NCBI RefSeq assembly: GCF_013373865.1
Contig: NC_050469.1
Coordinates: 13,054,740-13,118,739 of the forward strand
Origin: Monomorium pharaonis
Taxonomy: Eukaryota; Arthropoda; Insecta; Hymenoptera; Formicidae
DNA: 64,000 bases
Direction: 5' to 3'
Position numbers and translations under genes: made by a program. The notes under the pieces were generated by a model. It saw only the letters and a program-made list of their open reading frames with translations. It did not search any database and was not told the origin of the DNA. The first letter of the stretch is position 1. Each line of letters opens with the position of its first letter. Below, one piece after another: positions 46,533 to 58,790 of this stretch.

Positions 46533-47261
46533 TTGTTCGTTGTTACCTCATATGATCCCAGAATTGCCTACTAAAGTGCAAAATTTGGCTGTTAACAATA
46601 GCAGAACTAAACTTGAAACTTGTTTTTCTCGAAATACGATTTTCAAAGACGATGACCACGAGATCTCAAAAACCAATCGATGAATCGTTCTCAAATTTTT
46701 ACATAATACTCTCAGAAACATTTTTTTGTCGGTGACGATCTATTTTTTTTATCGATCTTCATTAAACATAAAATAAAAAGACAAAATTTTTTCGCTATTT
46801 TTAAATTTCAATTTTGACTCATCGTCATTTTGTATCAAACGACAAAATCGATCAATATCACACAAAATTTCATTTAATTCCCACTATCCGTTTAGCAGGA
46901 ATAAAATGTCAAAATTAAACCTGTGTTTCGGACGTCTAAGGTAGATGTAACCCCTTACATTATACAGAATATTTCACATTATATAATTATTTGATACATT
47001 ATATGTATATGTATATTTTTTATATATTATATACATATATTATTCATTTAATTAAAAATTAAATTTAATAAAATAATAATAAAAAATTACTTTCACATCA
47101 CAAATTAATATACAAATAGAATATATGTATATAATGTGTTTATTTTGTAAAAAAACATATTTTTTATTACAAAATATTATATTATATAACTTTACACAGT
47201 ATACATAAAAATTATATATTTTGTTCTTGTCTAAAATCCCTGGTATAAAACATAATCTATT
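46533..47261. other. Spacer between gene D and the KHK gene
   Basis: Mixed then strongly AT-rich. TTTATT at 47139-47144 (AATAAA on the minus strand) is a plausible polyadenylation signal for the KHK gene, about 120 bp past its stop. No gene. Confidence 0.45.
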
Positions 47262-49146
47262 TTAACGTTCTGAAAAATTCATTCGTAAAATATCATTAGA
47301 AATTATATCAAGAGAATCGTATCCTCTTAATCCTACTTTTGCGCCAGCAATATAACATGCAAATTTGATAGCTTTCTGCAAAATGGTTTCATTAATAAAT
47401 TTTACTCGATTGTATTCTAAATTTTCTATATCTAAATTTTTCTTAACATCTCCTTTAATTGTAGTATCATTATCAAAACTATCATCCTTCGTTTGATTGA
47501 TATCATACACACAAATTCCCTCTTCTTTATATTTATGCATAAACTCAATTTTGCTCTTGTTCAAATAATACAGGACAGCTGCATTGAATGTGTCACCTGC
47601 ACCTAAAGTATCGATCACCTTCTGCGGTGGGAAAGCTGGTGATCGTACTGTTGCACCACACGGAGTACGAGCGATTGCACCTTCCTCTGCCCAAGCACAA
47701 ATAATGACTCCTCTAAAAAAACATTCATCTCTCCTATATCAAAATATCATGTTGATATATCTTTTACATAAATATTAAATTAATTAAAATGAATTAGGTA
47801 TTCCTTACTTAGCGTCTTGGCCGATGTTACGTATTACTTCAGTCATATTGTTATAACCCAAATTCTTAGCAAACTCTTTTGCTATAAATACTACGTCAAC
47901 ATACGGTAATAAATCTAATACTCTGGGATCTGATCTCAGACTTTCTAACTCTACACTAATTGTAATTGGGATATGATTTTTAGTAGCGCAATCACCCGTG
48001 CGATTTAAAGAGTTATTATAAATCTTTACAAGTTGTATCATAAGTAGCAATTCCTCTACATTCCTTCCCTAAAAACAGAAAATGATTCAATTGCCTTGCC
48101 AAAGGTATATTTCCTATATTATTGTCTATAAGACACACCTCGAAATGAATCCAACTATATTCCTTTAAATTAAGCTGCTCGAAATTTTTTAATGTTAACT
48201 CAGGCAAACCTGAATTATTATATACAATTGTGCGAGATCCAGTGCTTGAATTCAATATAATAGTTGCGATTGGACACCGAATGCCTTTTATCAAAGGACA
48301 ATGGGAATAATCAATTTTATATTTGCGCAGATCATTTTGCAGAAAACTAATATGTTCATCTGCGCTCAAGCAAGCCAGAAGCTCGCACGGTTGTCCTATT
48401 AATGATAGTACAGTGCAAGTGTTGGATGCATTGCCCCCCCTTTGCCACCTATAATCAGTAGATCTGAAAATTGTGTTTATAATAAGATAATTCTCAGTTG
48501 TCTAAATGACTAAATAAAAATTAAAATCTAGCAAAAATTGTACTGTAAATTATTTTTTTTAATAATTTAAAACTTAAATGAAAGAGATAGTAAAAAAGTA
48601 TAGTATTAAAAAACTTTCGTAAGATTTTCTAGAAAATTAGCACATATTACCGAAAAAGAGAGAGAGAGAGAAAATAAGAAAAAGAAATATTTAGTTAGTT
48701 TTATAAAATAATTATTTTGTTTTTCTTATTCATTTTTTGTAAGTTTTAATGTACTTACGTAAAATATATGTTTAGTTTTTTTAATTAATAATACGTAAAT
48801 ATTACGTAAGTATTAAGCAATATATATATTAAAATAATAATAAATTCGGAATAATCTGTACAGTTGGCAATAAATTTTATCGTTCGATTTTTTTAACTCG
48901 AATTAACGAAATCTGTCGTATAGACGTTTAAATACTTGCGATCAATCAAAGATAACCAATAGACCGTGACCAATGGATTCATATTGAGCGGTAATTTGAC
49001 GTCACTAACCTCTGAGTGGAATCCTCCAAAGGAAATTGCACGCACATCTGAACGATGTCGAGACATACGCGTCCCACGCATAAAATCTTGAGCGTTTCCG
49101 TCGATGATTCCTGGCTGACGACTTCTTCGTGAAAACTCGACGTCAT
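47262..49146 (-). CDS. Khk: Ketohexokinase (fructokinase, PfkB family), 390 aa
   Basis: Cytosolic PfkB/ribokinase-family kinase that phosphorylates fructose at C1 using ATP. Coding exons on the minus strand: 49146-49010, 48463-48139, 48068-47809, 47712-47262, total 1173 nt with phase kept and GT-AG introns (one only 70 bp). Family signatures are LCVGRVCLDIV near residues 22-32, RWQRGGNASNTCTVLS at 51-66, SGSRTIVY, WIHFEGRN across the exon 2/3 junction, CAWAEEGA at 246-253, and the DTLGAGDTFNA nucleotide/catalytic loop at 275-285 with base Asp281. C-terminal AGAKVGLRGYDSL matches the KHK end. KHK is usually about 300 aa. The extra length is an N-terminal extension of about 20 residues and an acidic insert of about 55 residues after GAGDTFNAAVLYYL. 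The start ATG is preceded by an out-of-frame ATGCAGACATGA. Confidence 0.92.
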
Positions 49147-49294
49147 GTCTGCATGCAGATAAATCTCTTCACGATACCGTCTCTCACAGCTTCAACGCAT
49201 GAATTTCTTATTCTTTCTCTTCTTTATTGAGCAACCATCCCTATCTCGGCAAGATACCACGTATTAAACGTAAACATCACTTAATTATATGGAC

Positions 49295-49415
49295 TGTTCT
49301 TTTTCGCTGCACTGCTACACTGGTGCAATAAGTTAGAGTGAGAAAAAATATTTTTGTCTTACTTTAACCTGTTGCACCAGTGCAGCAGTGCACAGCAGTG
49401 CAGCGAAAAAGAACA
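49295..49415. mobile_element. Palindromic MITE, TGTTCTTTTTCGCTGCACTG
   Basis: TGTTCTTTTTCGCTGCACTG / CAGTGCAGCGAAAAAGAACA form the ends. CACTGGTGCAATAAGTTAGA is paired with TAACCTGTTGCACCAGTG. The right arm has an extra GCAGTGCACA duplication. It lies between the divergent KHK and symplekin start codons, so it may sit in the shared upstream region. Confidence 0.85.
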
Positions 49416-49598
49416 AGCTAATAATATAATAGTCAACGAACTGCGACCGCGACTGATTGCAAATTGCAATTGCAAGTTGACATACTTTGCTTGAATAAAT
49501 TCTATTATTTGTAGCGCCCTTTGAAGTTAGTCACATATGCAATTTTTACCTAATTTCACAACTTACTGTTTGTTTAACCGAAATTCGAACTAATAGTC

Positions 49599-49766
49599 CT
49601 TATAAAAATGTAATACTGGATACTTTTACTGGGGACTAATAAATTAGCAATAATTATTACTTATCTTGAGTATTAAAAATACTAACAACAGTGCTTTTAA
49701 TACTTAAAATAAGTATGAGTTACTATAATTAATTTAATACTGTCCAGTATTATATTTTTATAAAGG
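49599..49766. mobile_element. Foldback element between KHK and symplekin
   Basis: CCTTATAAAAATGTAATACT then GGA at the left pairs with TCCAGTATTATATTTTTATA then AAGG at the right. GTATTAAAAATAC and similar short palindromes lie inside. Non-coding. Confidence 0.75.
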
Positions 49767-49959
49767 GGTATGTTCAATAAAAAAGAATTTGTTTTATATG
49801 TATATAAAACAAATTTTTTAACTAAGTTGTAAAACTAAGTTTCAAAGAGCTCTCTATATGGAGAATTAAACATATGTTTATAAACAGATCAACCAATTCA
49901 AAACCTAAAATAATCAATGCTATCCTTATGTTAATCATGTAATTTAATCAATTCAATAC

Positions 49960-50110
49960 CCAGAAAAAATCTTTTATATAAAAACATATATAAATAATAT
50001 ATATAAAATATGTACATATATGTTTATATTAGTCTCCTTTCTTTTGTAAAATTTCTGTTTGATATAAAAAAACAATAGTCATACTAAAAAGACAGAAATT
50101 AATTTAAAAT
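49960..50110. repeat. Dispersed repeat related to the 368-bp tandem unit
   Basis: TATATGTTTATATTAGTCTC...TTTTGTAAA and GATATAAAAAAACAATAGTC then ATACTAAAAAGAC resemble 13690-13780 and 14065-14150, about 36 kb away. It is a partial, diverged copy. Confidence 0.55.
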
Positions 50111-50423
50111 ATAAGTTTTGCATTGCTTCTTTTAAAAAAGTTAATTATGAAAAATTGTCCATTTATATATGTTTTTATATGAAACATTTTTTTCCGGGTA
50201 ATAAAAAGTTATACTTATATGTTCTAAATATTAAATTAGTTTTATATATGTTTCCTTTTTCTATGCTTTTCATATTTCATCTACTTTACATTTTATCTAT
50301 TCGCACAAATGTTATTAATTATAATACACATTTATATAAGTGCAGCGTAAATAACACGTTCAAATTTTTCCGCCTACAATTGCAGCGGTACCATCGTTAC
50401 GGCTGTGACAGTAAAAAAATGCC

Positions 50424-50434
50424 AAGATGGCGGC
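50424..50434 (+). promoter_or_regulatory. YY1/Pho-type motif upstream of symplekin
   Basis: AAGATGGCGGC matches the YY1/Pleiohomeotic core (AANATGGCGGC), often found near transcription starts of housekeeping genes. It lies 287 bp upstream of the symplekin ATG in a locally GC-rich stretch (50380-50480). This is a motif match only. Confidence 0.5.
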
Positions 50435-50710
50435 GAGATCGAACTCCTAGCGCATCGCAGAACACTTGTTATATCTCCACGAAAACACGATTTTCGTATC
50501 GGATTATCAGGAGAACATTATACGCCTAAGCGAGAAGGGCCTCGATTCACTCGCTGTAGCTAATATCGTCGTAGGATTAGAGAAGGGAAAAAATCCATGC
50601 GGCACGTGGCTCGAGACACGTTCGCGTCTGGGTGTTAATTCCGCGATTAGATTTTGCACGCCCGCGACTTGCTATAAGAATTTTGTCACTTTAAGTTTTA
50701 TACAAATACG

Positions 50711-53700
50711 ATGGATCCACGTTTGCATAGAAGAACCGAACCAGAGAAGGCTCCGAGCGATTTGGTCAGTGGCGTTAACCTCGAAATTTCTCACTTCCTC
50801 ATCGGCCTTCGACGCGTTTATTAGCGGCGGGGCAATGGTCGATCGAAGACGCTTTTATGTCAAAAGAAAGAACTCCGAACGCTCTTTTTCGCGGTCTATA
50901 CCTTTTTGATATAGATATGACAAATTCTCGTCGATAAATTGTAGATTCGAAGAACATTTTGTACACAAATTTTTTTTTTGTCACTTGCAAATGTATGGCA
51001 AATTGTTACCGATATTTTAAATATGTAATGCTTTACAAGAATTATTTCGATGATTTAATAAGAATTTTATGAGAGTTGCCATAAACAGGAAAAATATTGT
51101 TTATAAGATTAACAGTGTTAAAATTGTTTTAATTGCAAAAATGGTTTCTGTTATATTTAGTTACTGTATTGTTACAATAATAAAAAAAATTTATTATAAA
51201 ATAATATATAATTTTTCTTAATATATCTTTTGTTTTCTCTTACAGATTGTTGAATGGTTAAACGAGGTCTCTATGGGCCTCACTGAGGAAGTTAAGGTTA
51301 CAAACATATGTAAAGTACAAGAACTTTTGTTGAACAAAGAGCCACATTTGTTAGAGCATTATTTAGACGACATTCTGCAATTCTCAATAGATAGAAGCGC
51401 CGAGATCAGAAAGACTGTTACAGGATTTATCGAAGAATCTGGGTTATTATCAATAATTATTTCTTGTTGTGCAATTCCATTTGTAGGAGAATTATGCTTT
51501 TATTATTATATTGCTGACTTTTCAGAATAAAGTATCCAGAAGTAATTCCTCGCACAGTTCAAGTACTCCTTAGATTAGTCTCTGATGAAGCATCAGCTGT
51601 AGCCAAACGAGCGCTTAGAGCTAGCGGTAGAATTTTGCGAGCTGTTCTCAAATGGATTGCCAGTGCCAGTATTGTTACAACAGACATGGAATTAGCATGG
51701 ACACAACTAAGTGCTCTGAAAATTCAAATTATAAACATGATTGACAGTGACAACGATGGGTGAGTAGTGGGAATGATTGAAAGTTATCTTCTCTGGACAT
51801 AAGTCTAACCCTGAAAATATTCTACGTTTTAGGATAAGAACACAAGCAGTAAAGTTTCTCGAGGGTGTGATTCTAATACAGACATATCCAGATCCTGATA
51901 GTCCAAAAAAGCCTGATGATTTCTCTCTCGAGGATATTCCGCTAACATTAAAAATAGCTCGTAGACGAAAATTGGAGGAAGAAGCGAATCACGTTATGGA
52001 TTTGTTAATCAAGTTTCATGGATCTCCACACGTCAGCAGTGTCAATTTAATGACGTGTATGGGATCCTTAGCACTAATTGCCAAAATGAGACCACAATTT
52101 ATGCCAAATGTAATTCAAGGTATATATTTTATATATTGCACAATTTTTCTGAATTTTATACAAGATTTAATCACTTATGGTATAATGCACAGCATTACAA
52201 AGGTTGCAACATGATTTACCACCTACGCTGTCCGACTCTCAAGTAACTAGTGTGCAAAAGCAATTGAAACTCACGCTTCTCGGACTGATGAAACATCCCG
52301 CTAGTATAGAATATGCTTCAACCATAGCTAAGCAGTTGGCTCAGCTTGGAGCGAAAGAGCAGGAAATTATTAAAGCTTATCCAAAACCAGAAGACGTTCG
52401 TCGAATAAAAAAGCGTCAACAGGTATGTAAACTTCCAAATAAATGCATTTTTTGTTGTACACATTATCCTTAAAGATTTGTATGATAATCAAAGGAGTTA
52501 GCGGCTGTCACTGCTGCAAAACGTGTAAAAATTGAAGTGAATGTAATAGATGAAACAGAAGCGGCACAAAGTCCCATTCCCACGCCTAAACTACCGGAAT
52601 TAATTGAACTTTCTGAAAGTTTTATAGCTGAGAGACTCAGTGTTGAAATCGCAACAGATTTAGTGATGGATAGCATGGTACGATTACAAATTATATACTA
52701 ATCTAAATTTTAAATTAACAATGCACATTATTCTATTGAACTACTGTATTTGGCAGGCATGGGTTCCAGATACTATGACGACAATTTTTCAAAGGGAATA
52801 TCAACCTACGGCAACTACTGATATTAATATACAGCGTCAAACAATTGCTAAACTTTTAGCAGCTCAAATCAAACAGGCTAAAGCGAAAAAAAACAAAAAA
52901 GATAAGGAAGAAGATGCCGTAATGGAAGACTTAATTAAGAATCCCACTATTAGTGTAGCTGAGGTAAAGCGGGAGCGTAAACGTGAAAAGGATCGGGAGA
53001 AAGAGAAGGAAGCGAAAGCGTCATTAGAGGCTCATGAAAAATCTCTCGCAAAAGCAAGAAATCGTTTAAAAGCATTAAAATTAGCTGAAGTAACAAAACC
53101 ACTTCCCAAGGAAATTAAAGAACGAATGTTACTAATGGCAGTTAATAGAATATTACTTGCAGAAAAAACTGCAGTTCTTGGTGGCGTAGCTGCCGTAAGG
53201 TACAATGGAGCATGAAATTTCTTGATATGTAATATATATATTTGTCTTTAATAATACATCCGTTTATGTGTGCCGTATTACAGATCCAAAATTTTGACTA
53301 CGCTAGCAGCGACTTTCAATCCTTACATTAAAGAAGCTGTATTACGTTATATTACTGATGACATGCGAAATCGTTTAGATTTAGCACTAGGTTGGCTATA
53401 TGAAGAATATGCATTGCTACAAGGATTTCAAAGACGAACTACATTATGTACAAAGCCTCAGGAGGCTCCACATCAGTCATATAACTTCTTATTATGCACC
53501 TTAGTTTCAGCTATTGATTTGATTCAGGGTAAAGATCGTGATACTTTATTATCCAGGTAATATTACATTTAAAAGAACAAATTTAAAAATACACATCTAT
53601 GTTAATCTTTTTGTAATATACATATACATGTATTTTTTCCCCCCTTATAAAAGACTTTATCTGGAAGCACCATTAATAACAGAAGATGCTGTAGAGGCTT

Positions 53701-54201
53701 TAAAAATGGTATCGTCTGATGAAACTAGAGGTCTTGCACCATTACAGCTTCTGAAAGAAATGGTCGTGCGTAGACCAACCAAACAACTAGTATTTGTAAA
53801 TGTCTTATTGTGCCACACCGGACATGAAAATAATACAGTAAGATTAAAAATCATGTGATATGCGATGTAATACATACTGATACTAAATATATAAACTAAA
53901 ATTACAATACATTTTAATAAATAAATAGATACGAGAGGCTGCAATACAATTAGTCTGTCAATTATACAGCCGACCAGAATTAAGTAAATTGATCGAAGAA
54001 TATGCAGTTTTATATTTAGGCTTTTTACGCCTTCATAATCCTCCAGAAATCGTTTTTGGACAAGATAGAGGCAGACCGCAAATTGAAAGCCAGTGGACTG
54101 AATCAACTACACGTGCTTGCTTAGGATTATATCTTGCTCTTCTCACTGAACATCAAGATCTCATTCACGAGTAAGTAATAAAACTTTTTAAATTATTAAA
54201 T

Positions 54202-54243
<42 letters not shown>

Positions 54244-55880
54244 TTTTTTTATGGAAATGCTGTACTATATATTTTTATAATTATATGCTTAATGAATATC
54301 AGATTAGCCAGAGTATATACGTCAATGGGAGCAGATGTGAAACGTATTGTATTAAGATTAGTGGAAGGGCCAGTGAGATCTTTGGGTATGGGTAGTCCGC
54401 AATTGCTTGCACTTGTTGAAAACTGTCCAAAAGGATCTGAAACTTTAGTCACAAGAATTATACATATTTTAACAGAAAAATGTAGGTGTTATCACTTTAA
54501 AATTAAATATATTGAAAATATAAATATAGAATTTTTTAATCATTTTTGCTATTTTATATTATGTTTGTGTATACAGCTGCCCCAAGCGCAGAGTTGGTAG
54601 CTAGGGTACGTGAATTATATCAGACTAGAGTTTCCGATGTCAGATTTTTAATACCTGTCTTGAATGGACTCACAAAGAAAGAGGTGATCGCCGCATTACC
54701 AAAATTAATAAAATTAAATCCTATTGTCGTAAAAGAGGTATATAATATTTTTTAAATATTATTTTATTTACTATCTTAAACATAATTGAATAATAAATTT
54801 ATTCTTTTCAGGTATTCAACAGGCTACTCGGAACACATAATAATGACAGCGGGGTACCTCATACATCGCCTATTACACCTGCGGAACTATTGATAGCTCT
54901 ACATAATATAGATTCAAGCAAGGCCGAATTAAAGACAGTCATTAAAGGTAAATTATTCTGTATGATACATTTATTTTTACTACTTAAAAAGAATTTTGCT
55001 AACACTTAAATTTTTTTATGGATACGTCTTTTTCGTTTGCAGCAACGTCTCTTTGTTTTGCTGAGAAACAAGCGTATACGCAGGAAACAGTCGCCGTTGT
55101 AATGCAACATCTTATGGAGATGACACCTTTACCGACATTATTAATGCGCACAGTCATACAAAGTCTAGCCCTTTATCCTCGCCTAAGTGGATTTGTCATG
55201 AACATACTTCAGCGTTTGATTCTGAAGCAAGTGTGGAAACAGCCGAAAGTGTGGGAAGGCTTTGTCAAATGCTGCGAACGCACGCAGCCGCAAAGTTTCG
55301 CTGTTATTTTGCAATTGCCACCGGCACAGTTAGCGGAGGCACTTCGGATGGCAAGCAATTTACGTGCTCCCTTGCTAGCTCATGTTGAAGCTTTTGCCGA
55401 GAATCAGGTAATTTTAAAATTATAGTTTGTATTGAATATGATGTGTAGAATTCTCTTTATATTATTTATTACTATATTAAATATTTAAAAAAATATAATT
55501 TTAAACTAAATACATGATATTAAATATATTAAATATTTTATAGGTTATATTCTGTCAAGATGTGTAATATTTTTTTTTCCCTTCTAGAAAGCACACATTC
55601 CGCAATCAATAATGGATGTTATACAGGGTAAAGTGCCCTGTGACATGCACGATGAGTTTGATATTGTGAGTAAAGATGCCTGTATATAAAGGAACAATTT
55701 TTTGAGCCCTCTCTATATCTTTATAATATAATTCTTTAAAATAAATATGCGCTATTTTCTCAAAAAAATATCTCTTCCATCAATTTCTTTCAGGCACCAC
55801 CTGGTGATTATTCGAATGATCAAAAACCAGATACAATGGAAATTGATCTTTCGGAACCAGCCCCTCCCGGTTTAGATTAG
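50711..55880 (+). CDS. Sym: Symplekin, scaffold of the pre-mRNA 3'-end processing complex (1110 aa)
   Basis: Nuclear HEAT-repeat scaffold linking CPSF and CstF in cleavage/polyadenylation and in histone pre-mRNA processing; it binds the phosphatase Ssu72. Coding exons: 50711-50764, 51246-51442, 51526-51759, 51833-52119, 52193-52422, 52495-52677, 52757-53199, 53284-53556, 53654-53837, 53929-54170, 54303-54481, 54577-54737, 54812-54947, 55043-55407, 55588-55665, 55794-55880; total 3333 nt, all phases join and all introns are GT-AG. The N-terminal Pta1/symplekin domain includes DSDNDGIRTQAVKFLEG. A charged Lys/Glu stretch lies near residues 430-500. The C-terminal symplekin domain has [51 protein letters not shown] and KVWEGFVKCCERTQPQSF. 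The C-terminus is short, lacking the long vertebrate tail. The first exon (18 aa) is the least certain. Confidence 0.95.
54203..54243. repeat. (AC)n(TA)n microsatellite in a symplekin intron
   Basis: A short compound dinucleotide tract in the intron between the exons ending 54170 and starting 54303. Confidence 0.9.
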
Positions 55881-57181
55881 CATAAGTCATTCCAGTGTTA
55901 AGATCAAAAGGATCGTTTACCAGATATTTTAATATTAACAAATTCGCTGTGTAATTGTACAGTAAATTATTATTTTTTCTTTCTTGCATCGCTATATGCG
56001 ATATTTATTTATATATTTCATTGATGTTAGTCCATATTTATATTTCCATTTAGCATTAAGTATGGACTTCAATTGGCTAACAGCACATGTATGAATCAAA
56101 GAATAAAATCATAAACGATTTTATTCAAAATAATAAGATCTAGATAGCAACAATTGAAATAGTTTCTCGATATAAATTCTTTTCTAATATTAGTTTAACA
56201 TCACATGCCATTATTAGTTTCATAAAACTTCTAATTTTCGCTTTATAATCTAAACATTTATTTCTATATCTAATATGACAGAATATATAGAAAACTTCAT
56301 ATTTAAGTACTTTTAATATTAAAATTGATACTTGAAAATTTTAATTTACAAGGTTTTCCATGAATAATCTCTTTATTTTGATTAGATTCTAATTTTTATT
56401 CACACATGTATATGTATATACAAAAAAAACTGGTTGTAAAGTATTATGTGAATCAACTAAAATATAATTTATCTTTCAAATTTATTTCATATAAAATACG
56501 TAAATTTTAGGAAGAAAAAAATGAGGTATCTCTTTCGCTATATGACTCGGCAAAAAATTTCTTATATATTTTTTTGCGAATGATTATTTCGATCTGCATT
56601 TCTTTCGCTTGCTGTTTATGTGTTATAAATTAAACAGCTTTAAAAGAATAATACATTATTTTACAATAAAAGAATAATACATTATTTTAATAAAATTGAT
56701 TTCATTATGCATATATTACATTACAAATCAGTCTCAACATATATGTATATTTCATATATACGTTAAAAGTTAAAGAGAGAATAGTTATGTGCTTAAGTTA
56801 AAAAAATTATATATATATAATAGAATCAAATCCACTTAACGTCATATGAAAGTAATAAACAGTTTTTTCATAATGAATATAATTTCCAAGTGTATAAAAA
56901 ATAATAAAATATTTTTGTTACATAAATTCTCACATTTGTTGCATTCTTTCTCTTAAGATTTAAGTAAAATTTATACATAATACAAAACAACTTTATAAAG
57001 ACATAAAAAAATATCAGCAGAAAGTGTCTTGCTGAGAAATTGTGCAGTAAGAATATTAAGAGTAATAAATCTGTTAAAAAATGAAATAAACATCTACTTA
57101 AACGTAATCTTAATGCGTGCACATATCGTATATAAAATATATCTATATATGTATATAATTATAAGATACGTTTATATAACA
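55881..57181. other. Spacer between symplekin and SDR gene E
   Basis: AT-rich 3' UTR and intergenic sequence. AATAAA at 56102 is a plausible symplekin polyadenylation signal. Symplekin and gene E converge here. No other feature was recognised. Confidence 0.5.
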
Positions 57182-58790
57182 TTATGCAAAGTCAACTCCA
57201 GTGTCTAACAAATCGCGCAACATAAAAGATGCCTTTTTTGGGAGAATCCTAAAAACAAAATTTGTCAGCTTTTCTTTTCACGCAGCACGAATAAAGATAT
57301 AAGTGGAAAAAATACCTGAGTACATGTCCGAGATAAAGCAAATATCCCGGTACGCTAAATTCTGCATAGTTTCGCCGAACGCCGTTTAAAATTTGTTTAG
57401 CAACTTCTGCGGCAGGCATTGTACCAAAGTAACTCGGTATTCTGTGAAACGTTTTTTTTTCCCAGAAATCAAAATAATATCGTTGATGATAAATGGAACA
57501 AAGTATAAAAAAAGAATTAAATGTATAATTTATAAATAACTGGTCATACCTAAAGCGTATATCTTTCGCAATTTCCGTCGCAACAATAAATGGATAAACG
57601 TGGACCAATGAAACAATAATGTTGCTGTTTGAATGTCTTAATTCCATGTGCAAGGATTCTGCTAATCCCTGGACCGCAAATTGCGCGGTGGACAAAGGAA
57701 CTCTGGTTCCACGACCACTCGATCCATTGGAGAGACCAGCGACAGAAGATAGGATCGTGATGTGGCCTTTACCAGCGTGTCGCATACATGGTAAAACTGA
57801 ATCCAGCAACTATGATAAAGAGAAACGACATTGATTATTATATTGAGATTTTTATGTTAAGATATATAGATTAAAAATATATGCTCACCCAAAAGTGACT
57901 AATGACCGACACGTTCATAATGTCTCTTACTTCTGATGATTCTTGTATTAATGCACGTGGGCTGGGTAAACCACAACAATTGAAAAGCATTGTAATGTCT
58001 CCCAATTCATTCTTAATAAGCTTCACGATTCGAACGACCTAACAGATATATCAACATCAAATATTGAAAATCTTTATATAAATTGGTCAATTTCCAAAGA
58101 TGAGATGTAACGAATACGAGTAAATGCCATTACCGTTTATTTTTTTTTATAATAATGATTTGATAATGACGTAACTTTTTATAATAATAATAAGGCTGAG
58201 TTTGGAAGTCACTTTTAAGTAATTCATTATAAAATCGTTTATTTAATAGTTTATATACTTATTAATGATAAAAGTAACAGTAATTTGCAATGTATTACTT
58301 CCCACCCTTGCAAATTTCTTTAAAGAGACCTAAAACACCATTTATGATTGGGGTGACTTAAAAGCACGAATGTAAGTGCATTCCTGATACGTACTGCATC
58401 TTTATTTCTCACGTCGCACTGATAGTTCTTACACACTCCATGTTGCTGTTGGGCACGCTGCACAGTGGCGGTACAGGCTTCTGTATTAATATCCACACAA
58501 GCGACCACGACACCAAACTGGCACAGCTGCAGAGCAAGCTCCTTGCCTATTCCACGACCAGCACCTACGACCTAAATCATAACATGCATTTGTAATAATA
58601 CAAAGAAATTTACCCTGACAAGAAGTAAGGGACTAGTGATGTGTACCATGGCCACTTCATAGTTGAGATTCTTTAACGGTGGCGGCTTGAACATTCTGTA
58701 GACTGCGACCAGGATCGTACAGCCCACCCCGACGAGGAACGTCATGAGATCTAGCGCCAGGATGCATAGCGAGTATATTCGCAGCAGCAT
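57182..58790 (-). CDS. SDR16C-like protein without catalytic Tyr/Lys (gene E, 307 aa)
   Basis: Full-length SDR fold related to the array genes, on the minus strand. Coding exons: 58790-58647, 58571-58395, 58038-57889, 57809-57550, 57441-57316, 57248-57182; total 924 nt, GT-AG introns, TAA stop. An N-terminal hydrophobic helix spans about residues 9-30. The nucleotide loop is VGAGRGIG (50-57, the Thr of TGxxxGIG is Val). The structural NNAG is NCCG at 127-130. LSSVAG keeps Ser 178/179, but the YxxxK position reads L-S-T-A-Q (196-200), so both catalytic Tyr and Lys are missing. The exon equivalent to exons 4+5 of the array genes is a single 260-nt exon, and the last three exon boundaries match the array. 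Frame, splice sites and surrounding residues are conserved, so it looks like an expressed pseudoenzyme rather than a decayed gene. Its role is unknown. Confidence 0.85.
58196..58313. mobile_element. Short hAT-like fragment in intron 2 of gene E
   Basis: On the minus strand it begins CAAGGGTGGGAAGTAATAC, sharing its end with 44246 in gene D intron 5. The other end carries a related GTTTGGAAGTCACTTTT. The interior is AT-rich with GTTACTTTTA motifs. Confidence 0.4.

Noticed and set aside
50155..50529. 124-codon ORF upstream of symplekin
   Set aside because: AT-driven sequence followed by promoter-like DNA; no recognisable motif or splice continuation.
50466..50909. 147-codon ORF over the symplekin first exon
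   Set aside because: It is in a different frame. The symplekin model uses ATG at 50711 with donor TTG/GTCAGT at 50764, which joins in phase to the next exon.
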